From Gammaproteobacteria bacterium UBA7803 (GTDB lineage Bacteria; Pseudomonadota; Gammaproteobacteria; Pseudomonadales; Azotimanducaceae), in the NCBI GenBank assembly GCA_002480525.1, contig DLCH01000068.1:21081-30822 (forward strand): a stretch of 9,742 nucleotides of DNA, in the 5' to 3' direction. This document shows, in pieces, positions 1-8,106 of the stretch. Each line of letters starts with the position of its first letter. Position 1 is the first letter of the stretch. The notes below the pieces were generated by a model. That model saw nothing but the letters and a program-made list of their open reading frames with translations, had not been told where the DNA came from and searched no databases. Position numbers and translations under genes: made by a program.

Positions 1-9
1 CGTTGCCGG

Positions 10-1584
10 CTACTCCCACTCGATGGTTGCCGGCGGTTTCGAGGAGATGTCGTAGGTCACCCGGGAAACGCCGGTGATCTCGTTGATGATGCGGTTGGAC
101 ACCTTCTCCAGCAGCTCGTACGGTAAGTGAGCCCAGCGCGCCGTCATGAAGTCCACGGTTTCAACGGCTCGCAGAGCGATCACATACTCGTAGCGGCGGG
201 CATCGCCCACCACGCCCACGGACTTGACCGGCAAGAACACCGCGAAGGCTTGGCTGGTCTTGTGGTACAGGTCGGCACGGTGCAGCTCCTCCAGGAAGAT
301 GGCATCCGCGCGCCGGAGAATATCGGCGTATTCCTTCTTCACCTCGCCCAGGATGCGTACGCCAAGGCCAGGCCCCGGGAATGGGTGGCGGTACACCATG
401 TCATACGGCAGGCCAAGCTCCAAGCCAATGCGCCGAACCTCGTCCTTGAACAGCTCGCGCAGCGGCTCGACCAGCCCGAGCTGCATGCGCTCCGGCAGAC
501 CCCCGACGTTGTGGTGGGACTTGATGACGTGGGCCTTGCCGTACTTGCTGGCGGCGGATTCGATGACGTCCGGATAGATCGTGCCCTGGGCCAGCCACTT
601 CACGCCGCTGATCCGGTGGGCCTCCCGGTCGAACACGTCGATGAACGTGTTGCCGATGATCTTGCGCTTGTCCTCCGGGTCCTCGTGGCCGGCGAGACGC
701 ATGAGGAACTCCGCCTCCGCGTCGACGGTGACCATGTTGAGGGTCAGCGCGTTGGACGGCGCGAACGCCGCCTCGACCTCGGCCACCTCGTTCTTGCGCA
801 GCAGGCCGTTGTCGACGAACACGCAGGTGAGCTGATCGCCGATGGCCCGGGACAGCAGCGCCGCCACCACCGACGAATCGACGCCGCCGGACAGGCCGAG
901 CACCACGCGCTCGTCGCCGACCTGCTCGCGCACCGCGGCGATGGCGTCCTCGACGATGTTGGCCGCCGTCCACAGCCCCTCGCAGCCGCACAGGTCCAGC
1001 GCGAAGTGGCTGATGATCTCCTGGCCCTGCTGGGTATGGGTGACTTCCGGGTGGAACTGCACGCCGTAGAAACGCCGTTCCGCGTTCTCCATGGCGGCGA
1101 TGGGCGCCGACGGCGTGCACGCCGTGACGGTGAAGCCGGGCGGCGTTTCCGTCACCTTGTCGCCGTGGCTCATCCACACGGGCAGCGCCCCGCCGGCGCC
1201 GCCGTTCACCGGTGCCAGGAACTGGCTGTCGGCGCTGACGTCGACCACCGCGTGCCCGAACTCACGCTGATTCGAGCCCGCCACGGTGCCGCCGAGCTGG
1301 GCCGCCATGGCCTGCATGCCGTAGCAGATGCCGAGCACGGGCACGCCGAGTTCGAACACCGCCGCCGGAATGCGCGGCGTGTCCGCCGCCGTGACCGTCT
1401 CCGGGCCGCCGGACAGGATCACGCCGCGGGGTGCGAACTCGCGGATGAACGCCTCGGGTGCGTCGAAGGGATGGATCTCGCAGTACACCCCGGCTTCGCG
1501 CACGCGGCGGGCGATGAGCTGGGTGTACTGGCTGCCGAAGTCGACGATCAGCAGCTTCTGATCATGGATGTTGTCACTACTCAC
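10..1584 (-). CDS. guaA: GMP synthase (glutamine-hydrolysing)
   Basis: Cytoplasmic enzyme that aminates XMP to GMP using ATP and ammonia from glutamine, the last step of de novo GMP synthesis. The 524-residue length is typical (E. coli 525). The N-terminal class I glutamine amidotransferase domain (about 10-200) has the nucleophile Cys87 in GICYGMQ and the His178/Glu180 pair in FHPEVTHT. The ATP-pyrophosphatase domain follows with its P-loop SGGVDSS at 232-238. The C-terminal dimerisation domain carries HPFPGPGLGVRILGE and ends in the family-typical KPPATIEWE. The start is a GTG at 1582-1584, which places the N-terminus (SSDNIHDQKLLIVDFG) where E. coli GuaA begins; no in-frame ATG fits. I see no clear Shine-Dalgarno, so translation is probably coupled to guaB, whose stop lies 12 nt upstream in the same frame. 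Identity is certain; the start is very likely. Confidence 0.98.
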   Translation of the reverse strand: MSSDNIHDQKLLIVDFGSQYTQLIARRVREAGVYCEIHPFDAPEAFIREFAPRGVILSGGPETVTAADTPRIPAAVFELGVPVLGICYGMQAMAAQLGGTVAGSNQREFGHAVVDVSADSQFLAPVNGGAGGALPVWMSHGDKVTETPPGFTVTACTPSAPIAAMENAERRFYGVQFHPEVTHTQQGQEIISHFALDLCGCEGLWTAANIVEDAIAAVREQVGDERVVLGLSGGVDSSVVAALLSRAIGDQLTCVFVDNGLLRKNEVAEVEAAFAPSNALTLNMVTVDAEAEFLMRLAGHEDPEDKRKIIGNTFIDVFDREAHRISGVKWLAQGTIYPDVIESAASKYGKAHVIKSHHNVGGLPERMQLGLVEPLRELFKDEVRRIGLELGLPYDMVYRHPFPGPGLGVRILGEVKKEYADILRRADAIFLEELHRADLYHKTSQAFAVFLPVKSVGVVGDARRYEYVIALRAVETVDFMTARWAHLPYELLEKVSNRIINEITGVSRVTYDISSKPPATIEWE

Positions 1585-1596
1585 GGGCGGCGCCGT

Positions 1597-3066
<1,470 letters not shown>

Positions 3067-3087
3067 TGATGACTCCGCAAAACCGAG

Positions 3088-3116
3088 ATTCTACTGGCCG
3101 GGTTTCGGTGTGTAAA
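3088..3116 (-). promoter_or_regulatory. Predicted sigma70 promoter for guaBA
   Basis: On the minus strand a TTTACA -35 box (complement of 3111-3116) is followed after exactly 17 bp by a TAGAAT -10 box (complement of 3088-3093), each one mismatch from the sigma70 consensus. Transcription would start near 3080-3084, giving a leader of only about 14-18 nt that contains the GGAG ribosome-binding site. The stretch after the -10 begins CTCGG, which is GC-rich as in promoters under stringent control; guaB of E. coli is such a promoter, but control here is inference. No convincing PurR operator is visible. Confidence 0.75.
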
Positions 3117-3124
3117 CTTTGCCG

Positions 3125-4552
3125 ATGGAATCGCGATCCGGAGATCGCTCCTACAGGGGGCCCATCGGCGTTTCGACGGAGAATCCGGCGGAATCGCGGC
3201 CGGTGCTGACGGTGAGCGGGCTGGCCCGGGCGGCCCGGCTGCTGATCGAGGATCACTTCCACCTGGTCTGGGTGGAGGGCGAGCTGTCCAACTTCCGCCG
3301 GCCCGGCTCGGGCCACTGGTACTTCACCCTGAAGGACGATGCGGCCCAGCTCCGCTGCGCCATGTTCGCCGGCCGCAACCGGGCGGTGCGCTTCCAGCCC
3401 CGTGACGGCGCCCAGGTGCTGGTGCGCGGCCGGGTGAGTCTGTACGAGCCCCGGGGCGACTTCCAGGTCATCGTCGAGCACATGGAGCCCGCCGGCGAGG
3501 GCGCCCTGCGGGCCGCGTTCGAGGCGCTCAAGGCCCGGCTCGAGGCCGAGGGGCTGTTCGACCCGGCACGCAAGCGGCCGCTGCCCGCCCTGCCCCGCCG
3601 CCTGGCGGTCGTCTCCTCCGCTTCGGGCGCCGCCCTGCGGGACGTGATCCACGTCGTCGAACGGCGTTTCCCCGCCCTGGAGGTGGTGCTGCTGCCCGTC
3701 TCGGTGCAGGGCGAGCGCGCCGAAGCCGAGGTGCTCGCCGCCCTGGCGAAGGCGCCGTCGCTCGATCCCGACGTGGTCCTGATCACCCGCGGCGGCGGCT
3801 CGCTGGAGGACCTCTGGACCTTCAACCTGGAGTCCGTGGCCCGCGCCGTGGCGGCCTGCCCGGTGCCGACCGTGTCGGCGGTGGGACATCAGACCGACGT
3901 CACCATCACCGACTTCGTCGCCGACGTGCGGGCGCCGACGCCGTCCGCCGGCGCCGAGCTGATCACGCCGGATCGCGCGGAGTTCCTGACCCATCTGGAT
4001 CGTCAGCTCGTGCGCCTGGGACGCGCCGCCGAGCGCCAGGTGGCGGAACGCCTGCGCCACCTGGGACATCTGCGCACGCGTCTCACCGACCCCCGCGCGA
4101 AGCTCGATCAGCAGATGCAGCGGGCCGACGAACTCGAAGAGCGGCTGCGCCGCGCGGTGCGCGGGCGCCTGGCCCGGCTGGGCGCCGATCTGTCCGCCGC
4201 CCGGCGCAGCCTCGCTCTGGTCCGGCCGTCCCAGCGGGTCGACCGCTACCGGCAGCGGCTCGGCCAGCTCCGCGCCAGCCTCGCCCAGGCCGGCGGCCGC
4301 GCGATCGCCGATCGTGACGCGCGGCTGGCGGCCACGGCGCGCACCCTGCAGGCGGTGAGCCCCCTGGCCACCCTGGGCCGGGGCTACGCCGTCCTCACCA
4401 GAGCCGAAGACGGCGCGCGCGTGCCGGTGACCAGCACCGCCGGCGTCAGCGCCGGCGACGCGCTGACCGCGCACCTGCGCGACGGCGCCCTGGACGTGCG
4501 GGTGGAAGGCGTCGACGGCGACAACCGGCTGCCGAAGCTGCCGGAAGACTGA
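3125..4552 (+). CDS. xseA: Exodeoxyribonuclease VII large subunit
   Basis: Large catalytic subunit of exonuclease VII, a single-strand-specific nuclease that, with several XseB subunits, degrades DNA from both ends in repair and mismatch correction. From ATG 3125 it has 475 residues. An N-terminal OB-fold DNA-binding domain (about 27-125; LTVSGLARAARLL, SGHWYFTLKDD, SLYEPRGDFQ) is followed by the catalytic domain with GGGSLEDLW (223-231) and GHQTDVTITDFVADVRAPTPS (from 254). An Arg/Ala/Leu-rich helical region (about 280-400) probably forms the coiled coils that bind XseB. GRGYAVLTR near the end is family-typical. Start choice is awkward: an in-frame stop at 3113-3115 limits it to TTG 3119 or ATG 3125, unless a GTG at 3203 is used, which would begin right at the OB fold. 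With ATG 3125, residues 3-10 are encoded by a REP element. No good Shine-Dalgarno precedes it. xseB is not in the window. Confidence 0.95.
   Translation: MESRSGDRSYRGPIGVSTENPAESRPVLTVSGLARAARLLIEDHFHLVWVEGELSNFRRPGSGHWYFTLKDDAAQLRCAMFAGRNRAVRFQPRDGAQVLVRGRVSLYEPRGDFQVIVEHMEPAGEGALRAAFEALKARLEAEGLFDPARKRPLPALPRRLAVVSSASGAALRDVIHVVERRFPALEVVLLPVSVQGERAEAEVLAALAKAPSLDPDVVLITRGGGSLEDLWTFNLESVARAVAACPVPTVSAVGHQTDVTITDFVADVRAPTPSAGAELITPDRAEFLTHLDRQLVRLGRAAERQVAERLRHLGHLRTRLTDPRAKLDQQMQRADELEERLRRAVRGRLARLGADLSAARRSLALVRPSQRVDRYRQRLGQLRASLAQAGGRAIADRDARLAATARTLQAVSPLATLGRGYAVLTRAEDGARVPVTSTAGVSAGDALTAHLRDGALDVRVEGVDGDNRLPKLPED
3131..3154 (-). repeat. Single REP element at the 5' end of xseA
   Basis: Read on the minus strand this 24-mer has the form GTAGGAGCG, then ATCTCCGGAT, then CGCGA. 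It matches the two REPs at 4573-4694 in length, in the GTAG/GGAG foot and in the CGCGA end. It folds as a 6-bp stem (GCGATC 3133-3138 with GATCGC 3143-3148) around CGGA. Its stem differs from the other copies by paired changes, which keep the hairpin. It begins 3 nt after the likely xseA ATG and ends about 15 bp beyond the guaB -35 box. REPs are usually extragenic, so this position is unusual. Confidence 0.8.
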
Positions 4553-4572
4553 CGCCCACCCCGAAATCGACC

Positions 4573-4694
4573 GTGGGAGCGGCCTCCCGGCCGCGAAACG
4601 GGTCCCGCCGAACGAACGACCCCGCCCCGGCAAACGCTCGTCGCCAGGGTCTCGCAGGTGCACCAGTCGGTCGCGGCCGGGAGGCCGCTCCTAC
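4573..4694. repeat. REPIN: two REP elements in inverted orientation
   Basis: This 122-bp unit fills most of the gap between the convergent genes xseA and der. The left arm (4573-4596) reads GTGGGAGCG…CGCGA on the plus strand. The right arm (4671-4694) reads GTAGGAGCG…CGCGA on the minus strand. The arms are 23/24 identical as reverse complements and are separated by 74 bp of non-repeated sequence. Each arm folds alone (GCGGCC, loop TCCC, GGCCGC), and the pair could form one long stem. Each arm starts exactly 20 nt past the neighbouring stop codon, so both mRNAs meet the same REP in the same orientation. Elements of this type are mobilised in trans by RAYT (TnpA-REP) transposases; none is encoded here. 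They may stabilise mRNA 3' ends or help end transcription, though no T-tract follows, so they are not standard intrinsic terminators. Confidence 0.85.
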
Positions 4695-4714
4695 GGCGGG
4701 GTGGCTGGTGTGGC

Positions 4715-6199
4715 CTAGCGCTTGCGGCCCTTGTGGTGCTTGAGCATGCGCTTGCGGCTGCGCTGCTGGCGGGGGGTGAGGGTGTTGCGGCGGCCGGCGT
4801 AGGGGTTGTCGCCGGTGCGCAGCTCGATCTTCACCGGCGTGCCGCCGAGATCGAGGGCATCCCGGAAGCTGTTCTCGAGATACCGCACGTAGCCATCCGG
4901 CAGGGACGCGGTCTGATTGCCGTGAATGACGATGCGCGGAGGATGCGAGCCCGCCTTGTGGGCGAACCGCAGCTTGATCTGCCGCCCCCGCACCATCGGC
5001 GGCGGATGGGCTTGCACCAGGGCGTGCAGCAGCCGCGTGAGGTAGGACGTCGACACGTCGAGCTCGCCCGCCTCGTAGACCTGGCGCACCGCGTCGAGCA
5101 GATGGCCGACGCCGGTGCCGTGCAGGGCCGAGATCTGGTGCACGGGAATCCACGGCGCGAAGCGCAGCCGCCGGTCGAGGACCTCCCGGTTGCGGTGACG
5201 CTCGTCGGCGCTCAGGCCGTCCCACTTGTTCAGCGCCACCACCACGCCGGCGCCCGCTTCCACCGCGTAGCTCAGCAGATGCAGATCCTGGTCGACCAGG
5301 CCCTCCCGGGCGTCGAGCACCAGGATCACCACGTCGGCGCGTTCGATGGCCTGCAGGGTCTTCACCACCGAGAACTTCTCGGCGCCCTGGTCCACCCGGC
5401 CCTTGCGCCGCACACCGGCGGTGTCCACCAGCACGTAGGTCTCGCCGTCGCGCTCGAAGGGAATCTCGATGGCGTCCCGGGTGGTGCCGGGCAGATCGAA
5501 CACCACCTGGCGCTCTTCCCCGAGCAGGCGGTTGGTCAGCGTGGACTTGCCGACGTTCGGCCGGCCGACGATGGCGACCCGGACCGCCGCGTCGCCGTCG
5601 TCCGCATCCTGGTCTGCGTCCTCGTCAGCGACCTCCTCCTCCAGCGCCGCCGCCGCGTCATCGGCAGGCGCCTCGGCGGCTTCGTCCTCCGGGGCGTCCG
5701 GCGCCAGCATTTGGAACAGCTCGTCGAGCCGTTCGGTCAGCCCGCCGAGGCCGCGGCTGTGGGCGGCGGCGATGTACACCGGACGGTCGAAGCCGAGCAC
5801 GGCGAACTCCGCCAGAGCCTGATCCTCGGAGACGCCGTCCATCTTGTTGACCACCAGCAGCACCCGGCGGTCCCGGCGGCGCAGCCGGGTGGCGATCTCT
5901 TCGTCCGCCGGCGTCAGGCCCGCCCGCGCATCGACGAGGAACAGCACCACGTCCGACTCGTCCATCGCCACTTCGGCCTGGCGCTCCATGGCCTGGGTCA
6001 GCACGCCGTCGTCGCCGAGCAGGCCGCCCGTGTCGATGAGGGTACACACGGTGTCGCCGATGGTGGCGCGGCCGTAGCGGCGGTCCCGGGTGAGGCCGGG
6101 CTCGTCCGCCACCAGCGCGTCCCGGCGTCGGGTGAGCTTGTTGAACAGCGTGGACTTGCCGACGTTCGGCCGGCCGACCAGCGCCAGTGCGGGGATCAT
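4715..6199 (-). CDS. der: Ribosome-assembly GTPase Der (EngA), double GTPase
   Basis: Essential GTPase needed for maturation of the 50S ribosomal subunit; it acts in the cytoplasm on the ribosome precursor. The 494-residue protein has the diagnostic tandem G domains. G domain 1 has G1 GRPNVGKST (9-17), G3 DTGG (56-59) and G4 NKMD (118-121). G domain 2 has G1 GRPNVGKST (212-220), G3 DTAG (259-262) and G4 NKWD (324-327). They are joined by an acidic, Ala/Asp/Glu-rich linker (about 168-205), as also found in E. coli Der. A C-terminal KH-like RNA-binding domain (about 375-470, with PPRIVIHGNQ and GTPVKIELRTGDNPY) ends in a basic tail rich in Lys, Arg and His. The ATG start lies 7 nt after the bamB stop; the nearest purine-rich SD-like stretch, GAGG, lies inside the end of bamB. 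Last gene of the minus-strand operon. Confidence 0.98.
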   Translation of the reverse strand: MIPALALVGRPNVGKSTLFNKLTRRRDALVADEPGLTRDRRYGRATIGDTVCTLIDTGGLLGDDGVLTQAMERQAEVAMDESDVVLFLVDARAGLTPADEEIATRLRRRDRRVLLVVNKMDGVSEDQALAEFAVLGFDRPVYIAAAHSRGLGGLTERLDELFQMLAPDAPEDEAAEAPADDAAAALEEEVADEDADQDADDGDAAVRVAIVGRPNVGKSTLTNRLLGEERQVVFDLPGTTRDAIEIPFERDGETYVLVDTAGVRRKGRVDQGAEKFSVVKTLQAIERADVVILVLDAREGLVDQDLHLLSYAVEAGAGVVVALNKWDGLSADERHRNREVLDRRLRFAPWIPVHQISALHGTGVGHLLDAVRQVYEAGELDVSTSYLTRLLHALVQAHPPPMVRGRQIKLRFAHKAGSHPPRIVIHGNQTASLPDGYVRYLENSFRDALDLGGTPVKIELRTGDNPYAGRRNTLTPRQQRSRKRMLKHHKGRKR

Positions 6200-6206
6200 G
6201 GATCCG

Positions 6207-7457
6207 CTACCTCAGCTCCACGCTGTAGGCGCGCAGCTTGCCGGAGTTGCCGAGCACATAGAACAGATCGCCGGAGACCAGCGGACGCGAGCGGATGCCC
6301 TTGCCGTCCGCCTTGATGCGGCCGAGGAAGCGGCCGTCGCTCTGCGCCAGCACGTGCAGCCAGCCGTCGGCGTCGCCCAGCACCAGGTAGTTGCTGAACG
6401 CGATCGGCCCGGACAGATCGCGCCGGAACAGGCCGCGCTGGGACCATACCTCCTCGGCGGTGCGCCGGTCGATGGCGTGCACCACGTCGTCGTCGTCCAC
6501 CACGTAGATCTGGCTGTAGCCTTCGGCCAGGTCGACGTGGCTGGGGATGTCCCGTTCCCACAGCAGGGACCCGTCGCTGGCCCGTAGCGCCTTCATCCGG
6601 CCCTGGTAGGCCGCGACGTACAGCACCCCGCCCACCAGCACCGGGGTGCTGTCGACGTCGACCATGCGGTCGAGCTCCGAGCGCCCTTCCGGCAGCATCA
6701 CACGGTGCTGCCAGATCGGCTCGCCGTTCTCCGCGCGGACCGCCGCGACCATGCCGTTGGCGAACCCGGCGAACACCACGCCGTCGGCGTAGACCGGCGT
6801 GCCGGTGCCGCGCAGGGTGAGCACCGGCACCTGGTTGTCGAAGCTCCAGCGGATGCTGCCGTCGCTACGCTCGAGCGCCAGCAGCCGGCCGTCTATGGTG
6901 CGGACGAACACCAGATCCTCCCCGGCGACGGGGGGCGCGAGCACCTCGCTGCCGATCTCGGTCCGCCAGACTTCCTCCCCATCCGACGCCGACAGGGCGA
7001 TGACCTCGCCGTAGCTGTTGCCGACCAGCACGTAGCCGTGCCCGACGCCCACCGCGCCGGTCAGAAAGCTGGGGTCGCGCCGGTCGAAGATGTTGATGCT
7101 GCTGAACATCCCCCAGGGGCTGTCGTTGACCCGGGTGCGCCACAGCCGCTTGCCGGAGAACCGGTCCCGGGCCTCGACCACGCCGTAGCCGTCGGCCACG
7201 AACAGCCGGTCGGCGAGCACGGCGGGGCGGATGCGCAGGTACTTCTTGCCGAGCCCGTCGCCGATGCCGGCGCCCCACTCCCGGCGCAGGCGCACCTCGG
7301 CCTCGAAGTCGGCGAGCTTCGCCGGCTCCTGGGCGCTCTCCTCGTCGTCACCGTCGCCGACGAACGGCAGCCAGGAGAACCAGCTGCAGCCGGAGACCAG
7401 TAAGGCGCCCAGTACGAGGGTGAAACTACGAATCGCTGGCGTCTGCGGTGTCTGCAA
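6207..7457 (-). CDS. bamB: Outer-membrane assembly lipoprotein BamB
   Basis: Lipoprotein subunit of the BAM complex, which folds beta-barrel proteins into the outer membrane; BamB binds the POTRA domains of BamA from the periplasmic side. The 416-residue precursor has a lipoprotein signal peptide (hydrophobic 12-21) with lipobox VSGC and lipidated Cys24. Ser at +2 predicts outer-membrane sorting. The mature part is an eight-bladed PQQ-like beta-propeller: repeated blade motifs such as SGKRLWRTRV, DGEEVWRTEIG, DGSIRWSF, NGEPIWQHRV and DGSLLWERDI recur at roughly 40-50 residue intervals. The start is TTG (complement of 7455-7457): no ATG or GTG lies before the signal peptide, and GGAG (complement of 7465-7468) sits 7 nt upstream. 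This makes the gene overlap the end of yfgM by 32 nt. Confidence 0.96.
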   Translation of the reverse strand: MQTPQTPAIRSFTLVLGALLVSGCSWFSWLPFVGDGDDEESAQEPAKLADFEAEVRLRREWGAGIGDGLGKKYLRIRPAVLADRLFVADGYGVVEARDRFSGKRLWRTRVNDSPWGMFSSINIFDRRDPSFLTGAVGVGHGYVLVGNSYGEVIALSASDGEEVWRTEIGSEVLAPPVAGEDLVFVRTIDGRLLALERSDGSIRWSFDNQVPVLTLRGTGTPVYADGVVFAGFANGMVAAVRAENGEPIWQHRVMLPEGRSELDRMVDVDSTPVLVGGVLYVAAYQGRMKALRASDGSLLWERDIPSHVDLAEGYSQIYVVDDDDVVHAIDRRTAEEVWSQRGLFRRDLSGPIAFSNYLVLGDADGWLHVLAQSDGRFLGRIKADGKGIRSRPLVSGDLFYVLGNSGKLRAYSVELR

Positions 7458-8052
7458 TCTTCATCTCCAGAACGGGTCGCTGCTCGCCGGCCTCCAACCG
7501 CTCCTGTGCGGTCAGGTAGGACTGATGGGCCAGCTCACGCTCACCCCGAGCCAGATGGATGTCGCCCTTGAGCTCGGCGGCCAGGGACAGAAAGCCGGCG
7601 CCCTGTATGGCGCCCAGCGTGGCGAGCGCGTCGTCGCCCCGGTCGAGGTCGAACAGAGTCCGCGCCAGCCGCAGGCGCGCAGTGTCGGCCAGCTCGCGGC
7701 CGGATGCCAGCTCGACCGCCCGGCGCAGCAGGCTCTCGGCCTGCCCGGCGTCTTCCTCCGCCATCGCCGCATCGGCCTGGTGCAGCAGCACGAAGGCCGG
7801 ATAGGCGGTGCCGCTGCCGGACTCGATCACCTGCTCGGCCAGCGCCGGCCGCGCATCCGGCTCGGCCGCCAGGAAATCCTCGTAGAGATCCGATGCCGTG
7901 ACGATGCGCTGTTGCTGGTCGCTCTGATACCAGCGCCAGCCGACGATGGCGGCGACGACCACGATCACGCCGATCAGCAGCGCGAGCCCGTTCTGCTGCC
8001 ACCAGTTGCGCAGCCGGGCGAGCTGCTCCTCTTCGCTCAGGTAGTCGGACAC
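7426..8052 (-). CDS. yfgM: YfgM family membrane-anchored TPR protein (ancillary SecYEG translocon subunit)
   Basis: In E. coli YfgM is an inner-membrane protein that partners PpiD at the SecYEG translocon and hands exported proteins to periplasmic chaperones. Here the 208-residue protein has a short cytoplasmic N-terminus (SDYLSEEEQLARLRNWW), one membrane segment at about 22-39 (LALLIGVIVVVAAIVGW), and a periplasmic helical TPR-like domain (about 55-190), the family layout. GTG start (complement of 8050-8052) is supported by GGGAG (complement of 8059-8063) six bases upstream. The 54 nt between hisS and this gene show no promoter I would defend. Its last 10 codons overlap bamB in another frame, suggesting translational coupling. 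Family call rests on motif layout and on the hisS-yfgM-bamB-der context. Confidence 0.93.
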   Translation of the reverse strand: MSDYLSEEEQLARLRNWWQQNGLALLIGVIVVVAAIVGWRWYQSDQQQRIVTASDLYEDFLAAEPDARPALAEQVIESGSGTAYPAFVLLHQADAAMAEEDAGQAESLLRRAVELASGRELADTARLRLARTLFDLDRGDDALATLGAIQGAGFLSLAAELKGDIHLARGERELAHQSYLTAQERLEAGEQRPVLEMKIADTADASDS

Positions 8053-8106
8053 CAGTGTCTCCCGTTGTTCGTCATGCCGTTCTGCCGGCCCGGGCGTCGC
8101 CGCCCC

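Noticed and set aside
3110..3123. PurR-like half-sites (GCAAA and GTTTAC on the minus strand) next to the guaB promoter
   Set aside because: The centre is one base short of the PurR palindrome and the flanks do not match; the GTTTAC part is explained by the -35 box.
4573..4694. Rho-independent terminators for xseA and der
   Set aside because: The hairpins are strong but no T-tract follows on either strand, and the REP signature explains them better.
4573..4694. Start of a CRISPR array
   Set aside because: There are only two copies, they are inverted to each other, and a related single copy lies far away; arrays need direct repeats with regular spacers.
5590..5700. Internal repeat or insertion in der
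   Set aside because: This is the acidic linker between the two G domains, low in complexity but present in the family.
4658..6316. A 552-codon plus-strand frame opposite der
   Set aside because: Antisense shadow of a certain gene with no recognisable domain; it starts inside the REPIN.
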